DNA from: Leptidea sinapis
Lineage: Eukaryota; Arthropoda; Insecta; Lepidoptera; Pieridae
DNA: 64,000 bases
Direction of reading: 5' to 3'
NCBI RefSeq assembly: GCF_905404315.1
Contig: NC_066311.1
Coordinates: 62,001-126,000 of the forward strand
Shown here piece after piece: positions 40,541 to 51,950 of this stretch (its first letter is position 1; each line of letters opens with the position of its first letter). Position numbers and translations under genes: made by a program. The notes under the pieces are model-generated. The model did not search any database. It saw only the letters and a program-made list of their open reading frames with translations, and was not told the DNA's origin.

Positions 40541-43045
40541 GCCATCTCGGATTTAAATATGATCCCAAAATTGTTTTCTGCACCCTCGAGAACCTCGGAC
40601 ACGATATCCATATTGCTGAAAATATATTTGTTTGCGGCAGCCCTCTTGGATTTCAAAAATGATCACAGAATTGTTCACTGCACCCTCGAGAACCTCGGAC
40701 ACGATATCCATATTGCTAAAATCATAATTTTGTGCAGCGGCCATCTTGGATTTTAAAAATGATCGCCAAATTGTTCTCTGAACCCTCGAGAACCTCGGAC
40801 ACGATATACATATTGCTGAAAACATAATTGTGTGCGGCAGCCTTTTTGGATTTCAAAAATGATAACAGAATTGATCTCTGCACCCTCGAGAACCTCGGAC
40901 ACGATATCCATATTGCTTAAATCATAATTTTGTGCAGCGGCCATCTTGGATTTGAAAAATGATCGCAAAATCGTTCTCTGAACCCTCGAGAATCTCGGGT
41001 ACGATATCCATATTGCTGAAATAATAACTTTGTGCGGCGTTCATCTTGGATTTAAAAATGATCCCAAAATTGTTCTCTGCACCCTCGAAAACCTCGGATA
41101 CGATACCCATAATGTTGTTATCATAATTTTGTGCGGTGGCCATCTTCGTTTTCAAAAATGGTACCAAAACCGTTCTCTACACCCTCGAGAACCTCGGACA
41201 CGATATTCATATTGCTGAAAACATAATTGTGTGTGGCAGCCATCTTGGATTTCAAAAATGATCACAGAATTGTTCTCTGCTCCCTCGTTCTCGAGGGTGC
41301 AGAGAACTCTATCCTCAGACACGATATCCATATTGCTGAAAACATAATTTTGTGCGGCGGCCATCTTTTATTTGAAAAATGATCACCAAATAGTTCTCTG
41401 CACCCTCTAGAACCTCGGGTACGATATTCATATTGCTGAAATCATAATTTTATGCGGCGGCCATCTTGGATTTGAAAAATGATCACCAAATCGTTCTCTT
41501 CACCCTCGAGAATCTCGGGTACGATATCCATATTGCTGAAATAATAACTTTGTGCGGCGTTCATCTTGGATTTCAAACATGATCACAAAATCGTTCTCTG
41601 CACCCTCGAGAACCTCGAATACGATACCCATAATGTTGTCATCATAATTTTGTGCGGCCGCCATCTTCGTTTTTAAAAATGATACCAAAATCGTTCTCTA
41701 CACCATTGAGAACCTCGGACACGATATCCATATTGCTGAAATCATAATTTTGTGCGGCGGCAATCTTGGATTTCATATATGATCACAGAATTGTTCTTCG
41801 CACCCTCGAAAACCTCGGATACGATAGCCATATTTTTGTGATCATAATATTGCACGGCGGCCATCTCGGATTTAAATATGATCCCAAAATTGTTTTCTGC
41901 ACCCTCGAGAACCTCGGACACGATATCCATATTGCTGAAAATATATTTGTTTGCGGCAGCCCTCTTGGATTTCAAAAATGATCACAGAATTGTTCACTGC
42001 ACCCTCGAGAACCTCGGACACGATATCCATATTGCTAAAATCATAATTTTGTGCGGCGGCCATCTTGGATTTTAAAAATGATCGCCAAATTGTTCTCTGA
42101 ACCCTCGAGAACCTCGGACACGATATACATATTGCTGAAAACATAATTGTGTGCGGCAGCCTTTTTGGATTTCAAAAATGATAACAGAATTGATCTCTGC
42201 ACCCTCGAGAACCTCGGACACGATATCCATATTGCTTAAATCATAATTTTGTGCAGCGGCCATCTTGGATTTGAAAAATGAACCCAAAATCGTTCTCTGA
42301 ACCCTCGAGAATCTCGGGTACGATATCCATATTGCTGAAATAATAACTTTGTGCGGCGTTCATCTTGGATTTAAAAATGATCCCAAAATTGTTCTCTGCA
42401 CCCTCGAAAACCTCGGATACGATACCCATAATGTTGTTATCATAATTTTGTGCGGTGGCCATCTTCGTTTTCAAAAATGGTACCAAAACCGTTCTCTACA
42501 CCCTCGAGAACCTCGGACACGATATTCATATTGCTGAAAACATAATTGTGTGTGGCAGCCATCTTGGATTTCAAAAATGATCACAGAATTGTTCTCTGCT
42601 CCCTCGTTCTCGAGGGTGCAGAGAACTCTATCCTCGGACACGATATCCATATTGCTGAAAACATAATTTTGTGCGGCGGCCATCTTTTATTTGAAAAATG
42701 ATCACCAAATAGTTCTCTGCACCCTCTAGAACCTCGGGTACGATATTCATATTGCTGAAATCATAATTTTATGCGGCGGCCATCTTGGATTTGAAAAATG
42801 ATCACCAAATCGTTCTCTTCACCCTCGAGAATCTCGGGTACGATATCCATATTGCTGAAATAATAACTTTGTGCGGCGTTCATCTTGGATTTCAAACATG
42901 ATCACAAAATCGTTCTCTGCACCCTCGAGAACCTCGAATACGATACCCATAATGTTGTCATCATAATTTTGTGCGGCCGCCATCTTCGTTTTTAAAATGA
43001 TACCAAAATCGTCCTCTACACCATTGAGAACCTCGGACACGATAT
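40541..43045. repeat. 1319-bp tandem unit, ~1.9 copies
   Basis: Positions 40,541-41,726 recur at 41,860-43,045. The unit has 13 monomers with one hairpin (41,273 and 42,592) and is tagged by TTTAAATATGATCCC at its start. The short stretch 40,118-40,540 before it is ordinary domain A satellite. Confidence 0.87.
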
Positions 43046-44584
43046 TCATATTACTGAAAACATAATTGTGTGTGGCAGCCATTTTGGATTTCAAAAATGA
43101 TCACAGAATTGATCTCTGCACCCTCGAGAACCTCGGACACGATATCCATATTGCTTAAATCATAATTTTGTGCAGCGGCCATCTTGGATTTGAAAAATGA
43201 TCGCCAAATCGTTCTCTGAACCCTCGAGAATCTCGGGTACGATATCCATATTGCTGAAATCATTATTTTGTGCGGCGGCCATCTGAGATTTCAAAAATGA
43301 TCAGAAAATCGTTCTCTGCACCCACGAGAACCTCGGACACGATATACATATTGCTGAAAACATAATTGTGTGCGGCAGCCTTTTTGGATTTCAAAAATGA
43401 TAACAGAATTGATCTCTGCACCCTCGAGAACCTCGGACACGATATCCATATTGCTTAAATAATAATTTTGTGCAGCGGCCATCTTGGATTTGAAAAATGA
43501 TCGCCAATTCGTTCTCTGAACCCTCGAGAATCTCGGGTACGATATCCATATTGCTGAAATCATAAATTTTGTGCGGCGGCCATCTGAGATTTCAAAAATG
43601 ATCAGAAAATCGTTCTCTGCACCCTCGAGAACCTCGGATACGATATCCATATTGCTGAAATCATAATTTTATGCGGTTGCCATGTTGGATGTCAAATATG
43701 ATCACAAAATCGTTCTCTGCACCCTCGAGAACCTCGAATACGATACCCATAATGTTGTAATCATAATTTTGTGCGGTGGCCATCTTCGTTTTCAAAAATG
43801 ATACCAAAACCGTTCTCTACACCCTCGAGAACCTCGGACACGATATTCATATTGCTGAAAACATAATTGTGTTTGGCAGTCATTTTGGATTTCAAAAATG
43901 ATCACAGAATTGTTCTCTGCTCCCTCGTTCTCGAGGGTGCAGAGAACTCTATCCTCGGAAACGATATCCATATTGCTGAAATCATAATTTTGTGCGGAGG
44001 CCATCTTAAATTTGAAAAATGATCACCAAATCGTTCTCTGCACCTTCGAGAACCTCGGATACGATATCCATATAGCTGAAATCATAATTTTGTGCGGCTG
44101 CCATCTTGGATTTGAAAAATGATCACCAAATCGTTCTCTGCACCCTCAAGAACCTCGGTTACGATATCCATATTGCTAAAATCATAATTTTTTGAGGCGG
44201 CCATCTTGGATTTGAAAAATGATCGCCAAATCGTTCTCTAAACCCTCGAGAATCTCGGGTACGATATCCATATTGCTGAAATCATAATTTTGTGCGTCGG
44301 CCATCTGAGATTTTAAAAATGATCAGAAAATCGTTCTCTGCAACCACGAGAACCTCGGACACGATATCCATATTGCTGAAATCATAATTTTGTGCGGCGG
44401 CATTCTTGGATTTCACATATGATCACAAAATTGTTCTTCGCACCCTCGAAAACCTCGGATACGATAGCCATATTTTTGTGATCATAATATTATACGGCGG
44501 CCAACTTGGATGTCAAATATGATCACAAAATCGTTCTCTGCACCCTCGAGAACCTCGAATACGATATCCATATTGCTGAAATCA
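43046..44584. repeat. Mixed domain A monomers, last hairpin before a 4-kb gap
   Basis: This contains two adjacent near-copies of a roughly 300-bp triplet (around 43,130 and 43,430), the hairpin at 43,913, and several private substitutions such as GGCAGTCATTTTGG near 43,875. From about 44,380 it matches 2358 onward. No non-satellite sequence is present. Confidence 0.78.
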
Positions 44585-47500
44585 TAATGATCCCAAAATT
44601 GTTTTCTGCACCCTCGAGAACCTCGGACACGATATCCATATTGCTGAAAATATATTTGTTTGCGGCAGCCCTCTTGGATTTCAAAAATGATCACAGAATT
44701 GTTCACTTCACCCTCGAGAACCTCGGACACGATATCCAAATTGCTAAAATCATAATTTTGTGCGGCGGCCATCTTGGATTTGAAAAATGATCGCCAAATT
44801 GTTCTCTGAACCCTCGAGAATCTCGGGTACGATATCCATATTGCTGAAATCATAAATTTTGTGCGGCGGCCATCTGAGATTTCAAAAATAATCACCAAAT
44901 CGTTCTCTGCACCTACAAGAACCTCGGACACGATATCCATATTGCGTAAAACATAATTGTGTGCGGCAGCCTTTTTGGATTTCTAAAATGATAACAGAAT
45001 TGATCTCTGCACCCTCGAGAACCTCGGACACGATATCAATATTGCTAAAATCATTAGTTTGCACGGCGGCCATCTTGGATTTAAAAATGATCCCAAAATT
45101 GTTATCTGCACCCTCGAAAACCTCGGATACGATACCCATAATGTTGTAATCATAATTTTGTGCGGCGACAATCTTGGATTTCACATATGATCACAAAATT
45201 GTTATTTGCACCCTCGAAAACCTCGGATACGATAGCCATATTTTTGTGATCATAATATTATACGGCGGCCATCTCGGATTTAAAAATGATCCCAAAATTG
45301 TTTTCTGCACCCTCGAGAACCTCGGACACGATATCAATATTGCTGAAAATATAATTGTTTGCGGCAGCCCTCTTGGATTTCAAAAATGATCACAGAATTG
45401 TTCACTGCACCCTCGAGAACCTCGGACACGATATCCATATTGCTAATATCATAATTTTGTGCGGCGGCCATCTTGTATTTGAAAAATGATCGCCAAATCG
45501 TTCTCTGAACCCTCGAGAATCTCGGGTACGATATCCATATTGCTGTTATCATAATTTTGTGCTGGGGCCATCTGAGATTTCAAAAATGATCAGAAAATCG
45601 TTCTCTGCACCCACGAGAACCTCGGACACGATATACATATTGCTGAAAACATAATTGTGTGCGGCAGCCTTTTTGGATTTCAAAAATGATAACAGAATTG
45701 ATCTCTGCACCCTCGAGAACCTCGGACACGATATCCATATTGCTGAAATCATAATTTTGCACGGCGGCCATCTTGGATTTAAAAATGATCCCAAAATTGT
45801 TCTTTGCACCCTCGAAAACCTCGGATATGATACCCATAATGTTGTTATCATAATTTTGTGCGGTGGCCATCTTCGTTTTCAAAAATGGTACCAATACCGT
45901 TCTCTACACCCTCGAGAACCTCGGACACGATATCCATATTGCTGAAATCATAATTTTGTGCGGCGGCAATCTTGGATTTCATATATGATCACAAAATTGT
46001 TCTTCGCACCCTCGAAAACCTCGGATACGATAGCCATATTTTTGTGATCATAATATTACACGGCGGCCATCTCGGATTTAAAAATGATCCCAAAATTGTT
46101 TTCTTCACCCTCGAGAACCTCGGACACGATATCCATATTGCTGAAAATATATTTGTTTGCGGCAGCCCTCTTGGATTTCAAAAATGATCACAGAATTGTT
46201 CACTGCACCCTCGAGAACCTCGGACACGATATCCAAATTGCTAAAATCATAATTTTGTGCGGCGGCCATCTTGGATTTGAAAAATGATCGCCAAATTGTT
46301 CTCTGAACCCTCGAGAATCTCGGGTACGTTATCCATATTGATGAAATCATAAATTTTGTGCGGCGGCCATCTGAGATTTCAAAAATGATCACCAAATCGT
46401 TCTCTGCACCTACAAGAACCTCGGACACGATATCCATGTTGCTGAAAACATAATTGTGTGCGGCAGCCTTTTTGGATTTCTAAAATGATAACAGAATTGA
46501 TCTCTGCACCCTCGAGAACCTCGGACACGATATCAATATTGCTAAAATCATTATTTTGCACGGCGGCCATCTTGGATTTAAAAATGATCCCAAAATTGTT
46601 CTCTGCACCCTCGAAAACCTCGGATACGATACCCATAATGTTGTAATCATAATTTTGTGCAGCGACAATATTGGATTTCACATATGATCACAAAATTGTT
46701 ATTTGCACCCTCGAAAACCTCGGATACGATAGCCATATTTTTGTGATCATAATATTATACGGCGGCCATCTCGGATTTAAAAATGATCCCAAAATTGTTT
46801 TCTGCACCCTCGAGAACCTCGGACACGATATCAATATTGCTGAAAATATAATTGTTTGCGGCAGCCCTCTTGGATTTCAAAAATGATCACAGAATTGTTC
46901 AGTGCACCCTCGAGAACCTCGGACACGATATCCATATTGCTAATATCATAATTTTGTGCGGCGGCCATCTTGTATTTGAAAAATGATCGCCAAATCGTTC
47001 TCTGAACCCTCGAGAATCTCGGGTACGATATCCATATTGCTGTTATCATAATTTTGTGCTGGGGCCATCTGAGATTACAAAAATGATCAGAAAATCGTTC
47101 TCTGCACCCACGAGAACCTCGGACACGATATACATATTGCTGAAAACATAATTGTGTGCGGCAGCCTTTTTGGATTTCAAAAATGATAACAGAATTGATC
47201 TCTGCACCCTCGAGAACCTCGGACACGATATCCATATTGCTGAAATCATAATTTTGCACGGCGGCCATCTTGGATTTAAAAATGATCCCAAAATTGTTCT
47301 CTGCACCCTCGAAAACCTCGGATATGATACCCATAATGTTGTTATCATAATTTTGTGCGGTGGCCATCTTCGTTTTCAAAAATGGTACCAATACCGTTCT
47401 CTACACCCTCGAGAACCTCGGACACGATATCCATATTGCTGAAATCATAATTTTGTGCGGCGGCAATCTTGGATTTCATATATGATCACAAAATTGTTCT

Positions 47501-47995
47501 TCGCACCCTCGAAAACCTCGGATACGATAGCCATATTTTTGTGATCATAATATTACACGGCGGCCATCTCGGATTTAAAAATGATCCCAAAATTGTTTTC
47601 TTCACCCTCGAGAACCTCGGACACGATATCCATATTGCTGAAAATATATTTGTTTGCGGTAGCCCTCTTGGATTTCAAAAATGATCACAGAATTGTTCAC
47701 TGCACCCTCGAGAACCTCGGACACGATATCCAAATTGCTAAAATCATAATTTTGTGCGGCGGACATCTTGGATTTGAAAAATGATCGCCAAATTGTTCTC
47801 TGAACCCTCGAGAATCTCGGGTACGATATCCATATTGATGAAATCATAAATTTTGTGCGGCGGCCATCTGAGAATTCAAAAATGATCACCAAATCGTTCT
47901 CTGCACCTACAAGAACCTCGGACACGATATCCATATTGCTGAAAACATAATTGGGTGCGGCAGCCTTTTTGGATTTCTAAAATGATAACAGAATT
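44585..47995. repeat. 1497-bp tandem unit, ~2.3 copies, no hairpin
   Basis: Positions 44,585-46,081 recur at 46,082-47,578, and a partial third copy runs to about 47,995. The unit has 15 monomers, several of them 99 bp. It contains no hairpin monomer, the longest hairpin-free run in domain A. The longest open frame in the window (46,831-47,391, minus strand) falls here because 99-bp units keep the reading frame; I do not regard it as a gene. Confidence 0.9.
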
Positions 47996-47996
47996 G

Positions 47997-50300
47997 TTCT
48001 CTGCTCCCTCGTTCTCGAGGGTGCAGAGAACTCTATCCTCGGACAGGATATCCATATTGCTGAAAACATAATTTTGTGCGGCGGCCATCTTGGATTTGAA
48101 AAATGATCAACAAATGGTTCTCTGCACCCTCTAGAACCTCGGGTACGATATTCATATTGCTGAAATCATAATTTTATGCGGCGGCCATCTTGGATTTGAA
48201 AAATGATCACCAAATCGTTCTCTTCACCCTCGAGAACCTCGGGTACGATATCCATATTGCTGAAATAATAACTTTGTGCGGCGTTCATCTTGGATTTCAA
48301 ACATGATCACAAAATCGTTCTCTGCACCCTCGAGAACCTCGAATACGATACCCATAATGTTGTCATCATAATTTTGCGCGGCGGCCATCTTGGATTACAA
48401 ATATGATCACAAATCGTTCTCTGCACCCTTGTTAACCTCGGACACGATATCCATATTGCTAAAATCATAATTTTGTGCGGCAGCTATCTTGAATTTGAAA
48501 AATGATCACCAAATCGTTCTCTGCACCCTCGAGAACCTCGGGTACGATATCCATATTGCTGAAAATAAAATTGTTTGCGGCAGCCCTCTTGGATTTCAAA
48601 AATGATCACAGAATTGTTCACTGCACCCTCGAGAACCTCGGACACGATATCCATATTGCTAATATCATAATTTTGTGCGGCGGCCATCTTGTATTTGAAA
48701 AATGATCGCCAAATCGTTCTCTGAACCCTCGAGAATCTCGGGTACGATATCCATATTGCTGTAATCATAATTTTGTGCTGCGGCCATCTGAGATTTCAAA
48801 AATGATCAGAAAATCGTTTTCTGCACCCACGAGAACCTCGGACACGATATACATATTTCTGAAAACATAATTGTGTGTGGCAGCCTTTTTGGATTTCAAA
48901 AATGATAACAGAATTGATCTCTGCACCCTCGAGAACCTCGGCCACGATATCCATATTGCTGAAATCATAATTTTGCACGGCGGCCATCTTGGATTTAAAA
49001 ATGATCCCAAAATTGTTCTCTTCACCCTCGAAAACCTCGGATACGATACCCATAATGTTGTTATCATAATTTTGTGCGGTGGCCATCTTCGTTTTCAAAA
49101 ATGGTACCAAAACCGTTCTCTACACCCTCGAGAACCTCGGACACGAAATTCATATTGCTGAAAACATAATTGTGTGTGGCAGCCATCTCGGATTTCAAAA
49201 ATGATCACAGAATTGTTCTCTGCTCCTTCGTTCTCGAGGGTGCAGAGAACTCTATCCTCGGACACGATATCCATATTGCTGAAATCATAATTTTGTGCGG
49301 CAGCCATCTTGGATTTGAAAAATGATCACCAAATCGTTCTCTGCACCCTCGAGAACCTCGAATACGATATCCATATTGCTGAAATCATAATTTTGTGCAA
49401 TGGCCATCTTGGATTTGAAAAATGATCACCAAATAGTTCTCTTTACCCTCGAGAACCTCGGGTACGATATCCATATTGCTGAAATCATAATTTTATGCGG
49501 TGGCCATCTTGGATGTCAAATATGATCACAAAATCGTTCTCTGCACCCTCGAGAACCTCGGGTACGATATCCATATTGCTGAAATCATAATTTTGCACGG
49601 CAGCCATCTTGGATTTGAAAATGATCACAAAATCGTTCTCTGCACCCTCGAGAACCTCGGGTACGATATCCATATTGCTGAAATCATAATTTTGCACGGC
49701 AGCCATCTTGGATTTGAAAATGATCCCAAAATTGTTCTCTGCTCCCTCGTTCTCGAGGGTGCAGAGAACTCTATCCTCGGACAGGATATCCATATTGCTG
49801 AAAACATAATTTTGTGCGGCGGCCATCTTGGATTTGAAAAATGATCAACAAATGGTTCTCTGCACCCTCTAGAAGCTCGGGTACGATATTCATATTGCTG
49901 AAATCATAATTTTATGCGGCGGCCATCTTGGATTTGAAAAATGATCACCAAATCGTTCTCTTCACCCTCGAGAACCTCGGGTACGATATCCATATTGCTG
50001 AAATAATAACTTTGTGCGGCGTTCATCTTGGATTTCAAACATGATCACAAAATCGTTCTCTGCACCCTCGAGAACCTCGAATACGATACCCATAATGTTG
50101 TCATCATAATTTTGCGCGGCGGCCATCTTGGATTACAAATATGATCACAAATCGTTCTCTGCTCCCTTGTTAACCTCGGACACGATATCCATATTGCTAA
50201 AATCATAATTTTGTGCGGCAGCTATCTTGAATTTGAAAAATGATCACCAAATCGTTCTCTGCACCCTCGAGAACCTCGGGTACGATATCCATATTGCTGA
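47997..50300. repeat. 1738-bp tandem unit, ~1.3 copies, both starting at a hairpin
   Basis: The sequence from the hairpin at 47,997 recurs from the hairpin at 49,735 and matches to about 50,300. Upstream of each hairpin the flank differs and is not the usual hairpin flank, so the repeat begins at the left arm itself. Inside are the AACAAATGGTTC variant and a TTGTTAACC unit (around 48,428 and 50,167) that is otherwise a domain B type. This unit is the transition from domain A to B. Confidence 0.88.
49519..49717. repeat. Single-monomer duplication
   Basis: Two neighbouring units with GCACGGCAGCC and TTTGAAAATGATC are almost identical over about 99-100 bp, and this pair is not seen as a pair elsewhere. 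It is the smallest clear tandem duplication in the window and fits unequal exchange of one monomer. Confidence 0.75.
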
Positions 50301-50354
50301 AAACAAGATTGTGTGCGGCAGCCCTCTTGGCTTTCAAAAATGATCACAAAATCG

Positions 50355-51950
50355 TTCTCTGCACCCTCGAGAACCTCGGGTATGATATCCATAATGTTGT
50401 AATCATAATTTTGAGTGGTGGCCATCTTCGTTTTTCAAAAATGATCACAAAATCGTTCTCTGCACCCTCGAGAACCTCGGGTATGATATCCATAATGTTG
50501 TTATCATAATTTTGTGTGGTGGCCATCTTCGTTTTCAAAAATGATACCAAAATCGTTCTCTGCACCCTCGAGAACCTCGGACACGATATTCATGTTGCTG
50601 AAAACATAATTGTGTGTCGCAGCCATCTTGGATTTCAAAAATGATCACAGAATTGTTCTCTGCACTCTGGAGAACCTCAGACACGATATCCATATTGCTA
50701 AAATCATAATAATTATGCGGCGGCCATCTTAGATTTGAAAAATGATAACCAAATCGTTCTCTGCACCCTCGAGAACCTCGGACACGATATTCATGTTGCT
50801 GGAAACATAATTGTGTGTCGCAGCCATCTTGGATTTCAAAAATGATCACAGAATTGTTCTCTGCACTCTCGAGAACCTCAGACACGATATCCATATTGCT
50901 GAAATCATAATTTTGTGCGGCAGCCATCTTGGATTTCAAATATGATCACAAAATCGTTCTCTGCACCCTCGAGAACCTCGGACAAGATATCAATAATGCT
51001 GAAAACATAATTGTGTGCGGCAGCCCTCTTGGTTTTCAAAAATGATCACAGAATCGTTCTCTGATACTGAATGAGATACGATACCCATAATGATGAAATC
51101 ATAATTTTGTGCGGTGGCCATCTTCGTTTTCAAAAATTATACCAAAATCGTTCTCGGCACCCTCGAGAACCTCGGACAAGATATTCATATTGCTGAAAAT
51201 ATAATTGTGTGAGGCAACCATCTTGGATTGTAAATTAATCACAAAATCTTTCTCTGCACCCTCGAGAACCTCGGGTATGATATCCATAATGTTGTAATCA
51301 TAATTTTGAGTGGTGGCCATCTTCGTTTTTCAAAAATGATCACAAAATCGTTCTCTGCACCCTCGAGAACCTCGGGTATGATATCCATAATGTTGTTATC
51401 ATAATTTTGTGTGGTGGCCATCTTCGTTTTCAAAAATGATACCAAAATCGTTCTCTGCACCCTCGAGAACCTCGGACACGATATTCATGTTGCTGAAAAC
51501 ATAATTGTGTGTCGCAGCCATCTTGGATTTCAAAAATGATCACAGAATTGTTCTCTGCACTCTGGAGAACCTCAGACACGATATCCATATTGCTAAAATC
51601 ATAATAATTATGCGGCGGCCATCTTAGATTTGAAAAATGATAACCAAATCGTTCTCTGCACCCTCGAGAACCTCGGACACGATATTCATGTTGCTGGAAA
51701 CATAATTGTGTGTCGCAGCCATCTTGGATTTCAAAAATGATCACAGAATTGTTCTCTGCACTCTCGAGAACCTCAGACACGATATCCATATTGCTGAAAT
51801 CATAATTTTGTGCGGCAGCCATCTTGGATTTCAAATATGATCACAAAATCGTTCTCTGCACCCTCGAGAACCTCGGACAAGATTTCCATAATGCTGAAAA
51901 CATAATTGTGTGCAGCAGCCCTCTTGGATTTCAAAAATGATCACAGAATT
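50355..51950. repeat. 895-bp tandem unit, ~1.8 copies
   Basis: Positions from about 50,355 recur 895 bp later (from about 51,250) until about 51,950. The unit has nine monomers, shortened by the 94-bp GATACTGAATGAG form in the first copy. Confidence 0.85.

Larger units (their letters stand above)
651..49768. repeat. Hairpin monomer family H1 (37 copies)
   Basis: Each copy is a 34-bp inverted repeat with a TTCT loop and, except for the first, one or two arm mismatches (left arm GCTCCC against GGGTGC). Start positions read from the sequence: 651, 1671, 2191, 5918, 8557, 9196, 9717, 10737, 11658, 14218, 15238, 15859, 16578, 17098, 19638, 22797, 25137, 26256, 27276, 27897, 28616, 29136, 30757, 31777, 32398, 33117, 33637, 36177, 38315, 39235, 39855, 41273, 42592, 43913, 47997, 49216 and 49735. 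Nearly all follow the same left flank (GTGTGTGGCAGCC, then CACAGAATTG) and are followed by CTCTATCCTCGGACAC, so all trace to one founding event. In DNA they could extrude as cruciforms; in RNA they would form a short stem-loop. Any function is unproven. Confidence 0.92.
1..50300. repeat. Domain A of the array: hairpin-bearing higher-order repeats
   Basis: This stretch is marked by 121-bp monomers that carry an inverted repeat, by the GGTACC subtype, and by units with TTCTTCGCACCC or TTTTTGTGATC. All 48 hairpin copies I located lie between 651 and 49,768. Blocks of 5 to 45 monomers are repeated in tandem or at a distance, with near-identical order of subtypes. The right limit is placed near 50,300, where the last 1738-bp repeat copy stops matching; the exact base is uncertain. 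Confidence 0.85.

Noticed and set aside
46831..47391. Minus-strand open frame of 186 codons, the longest in the window
   Set aside because: It is satellite read through several monomers, made of the same three peptide phases as all other frames. It has no domain or independent start context, and frame length is explained by 99-bp units.
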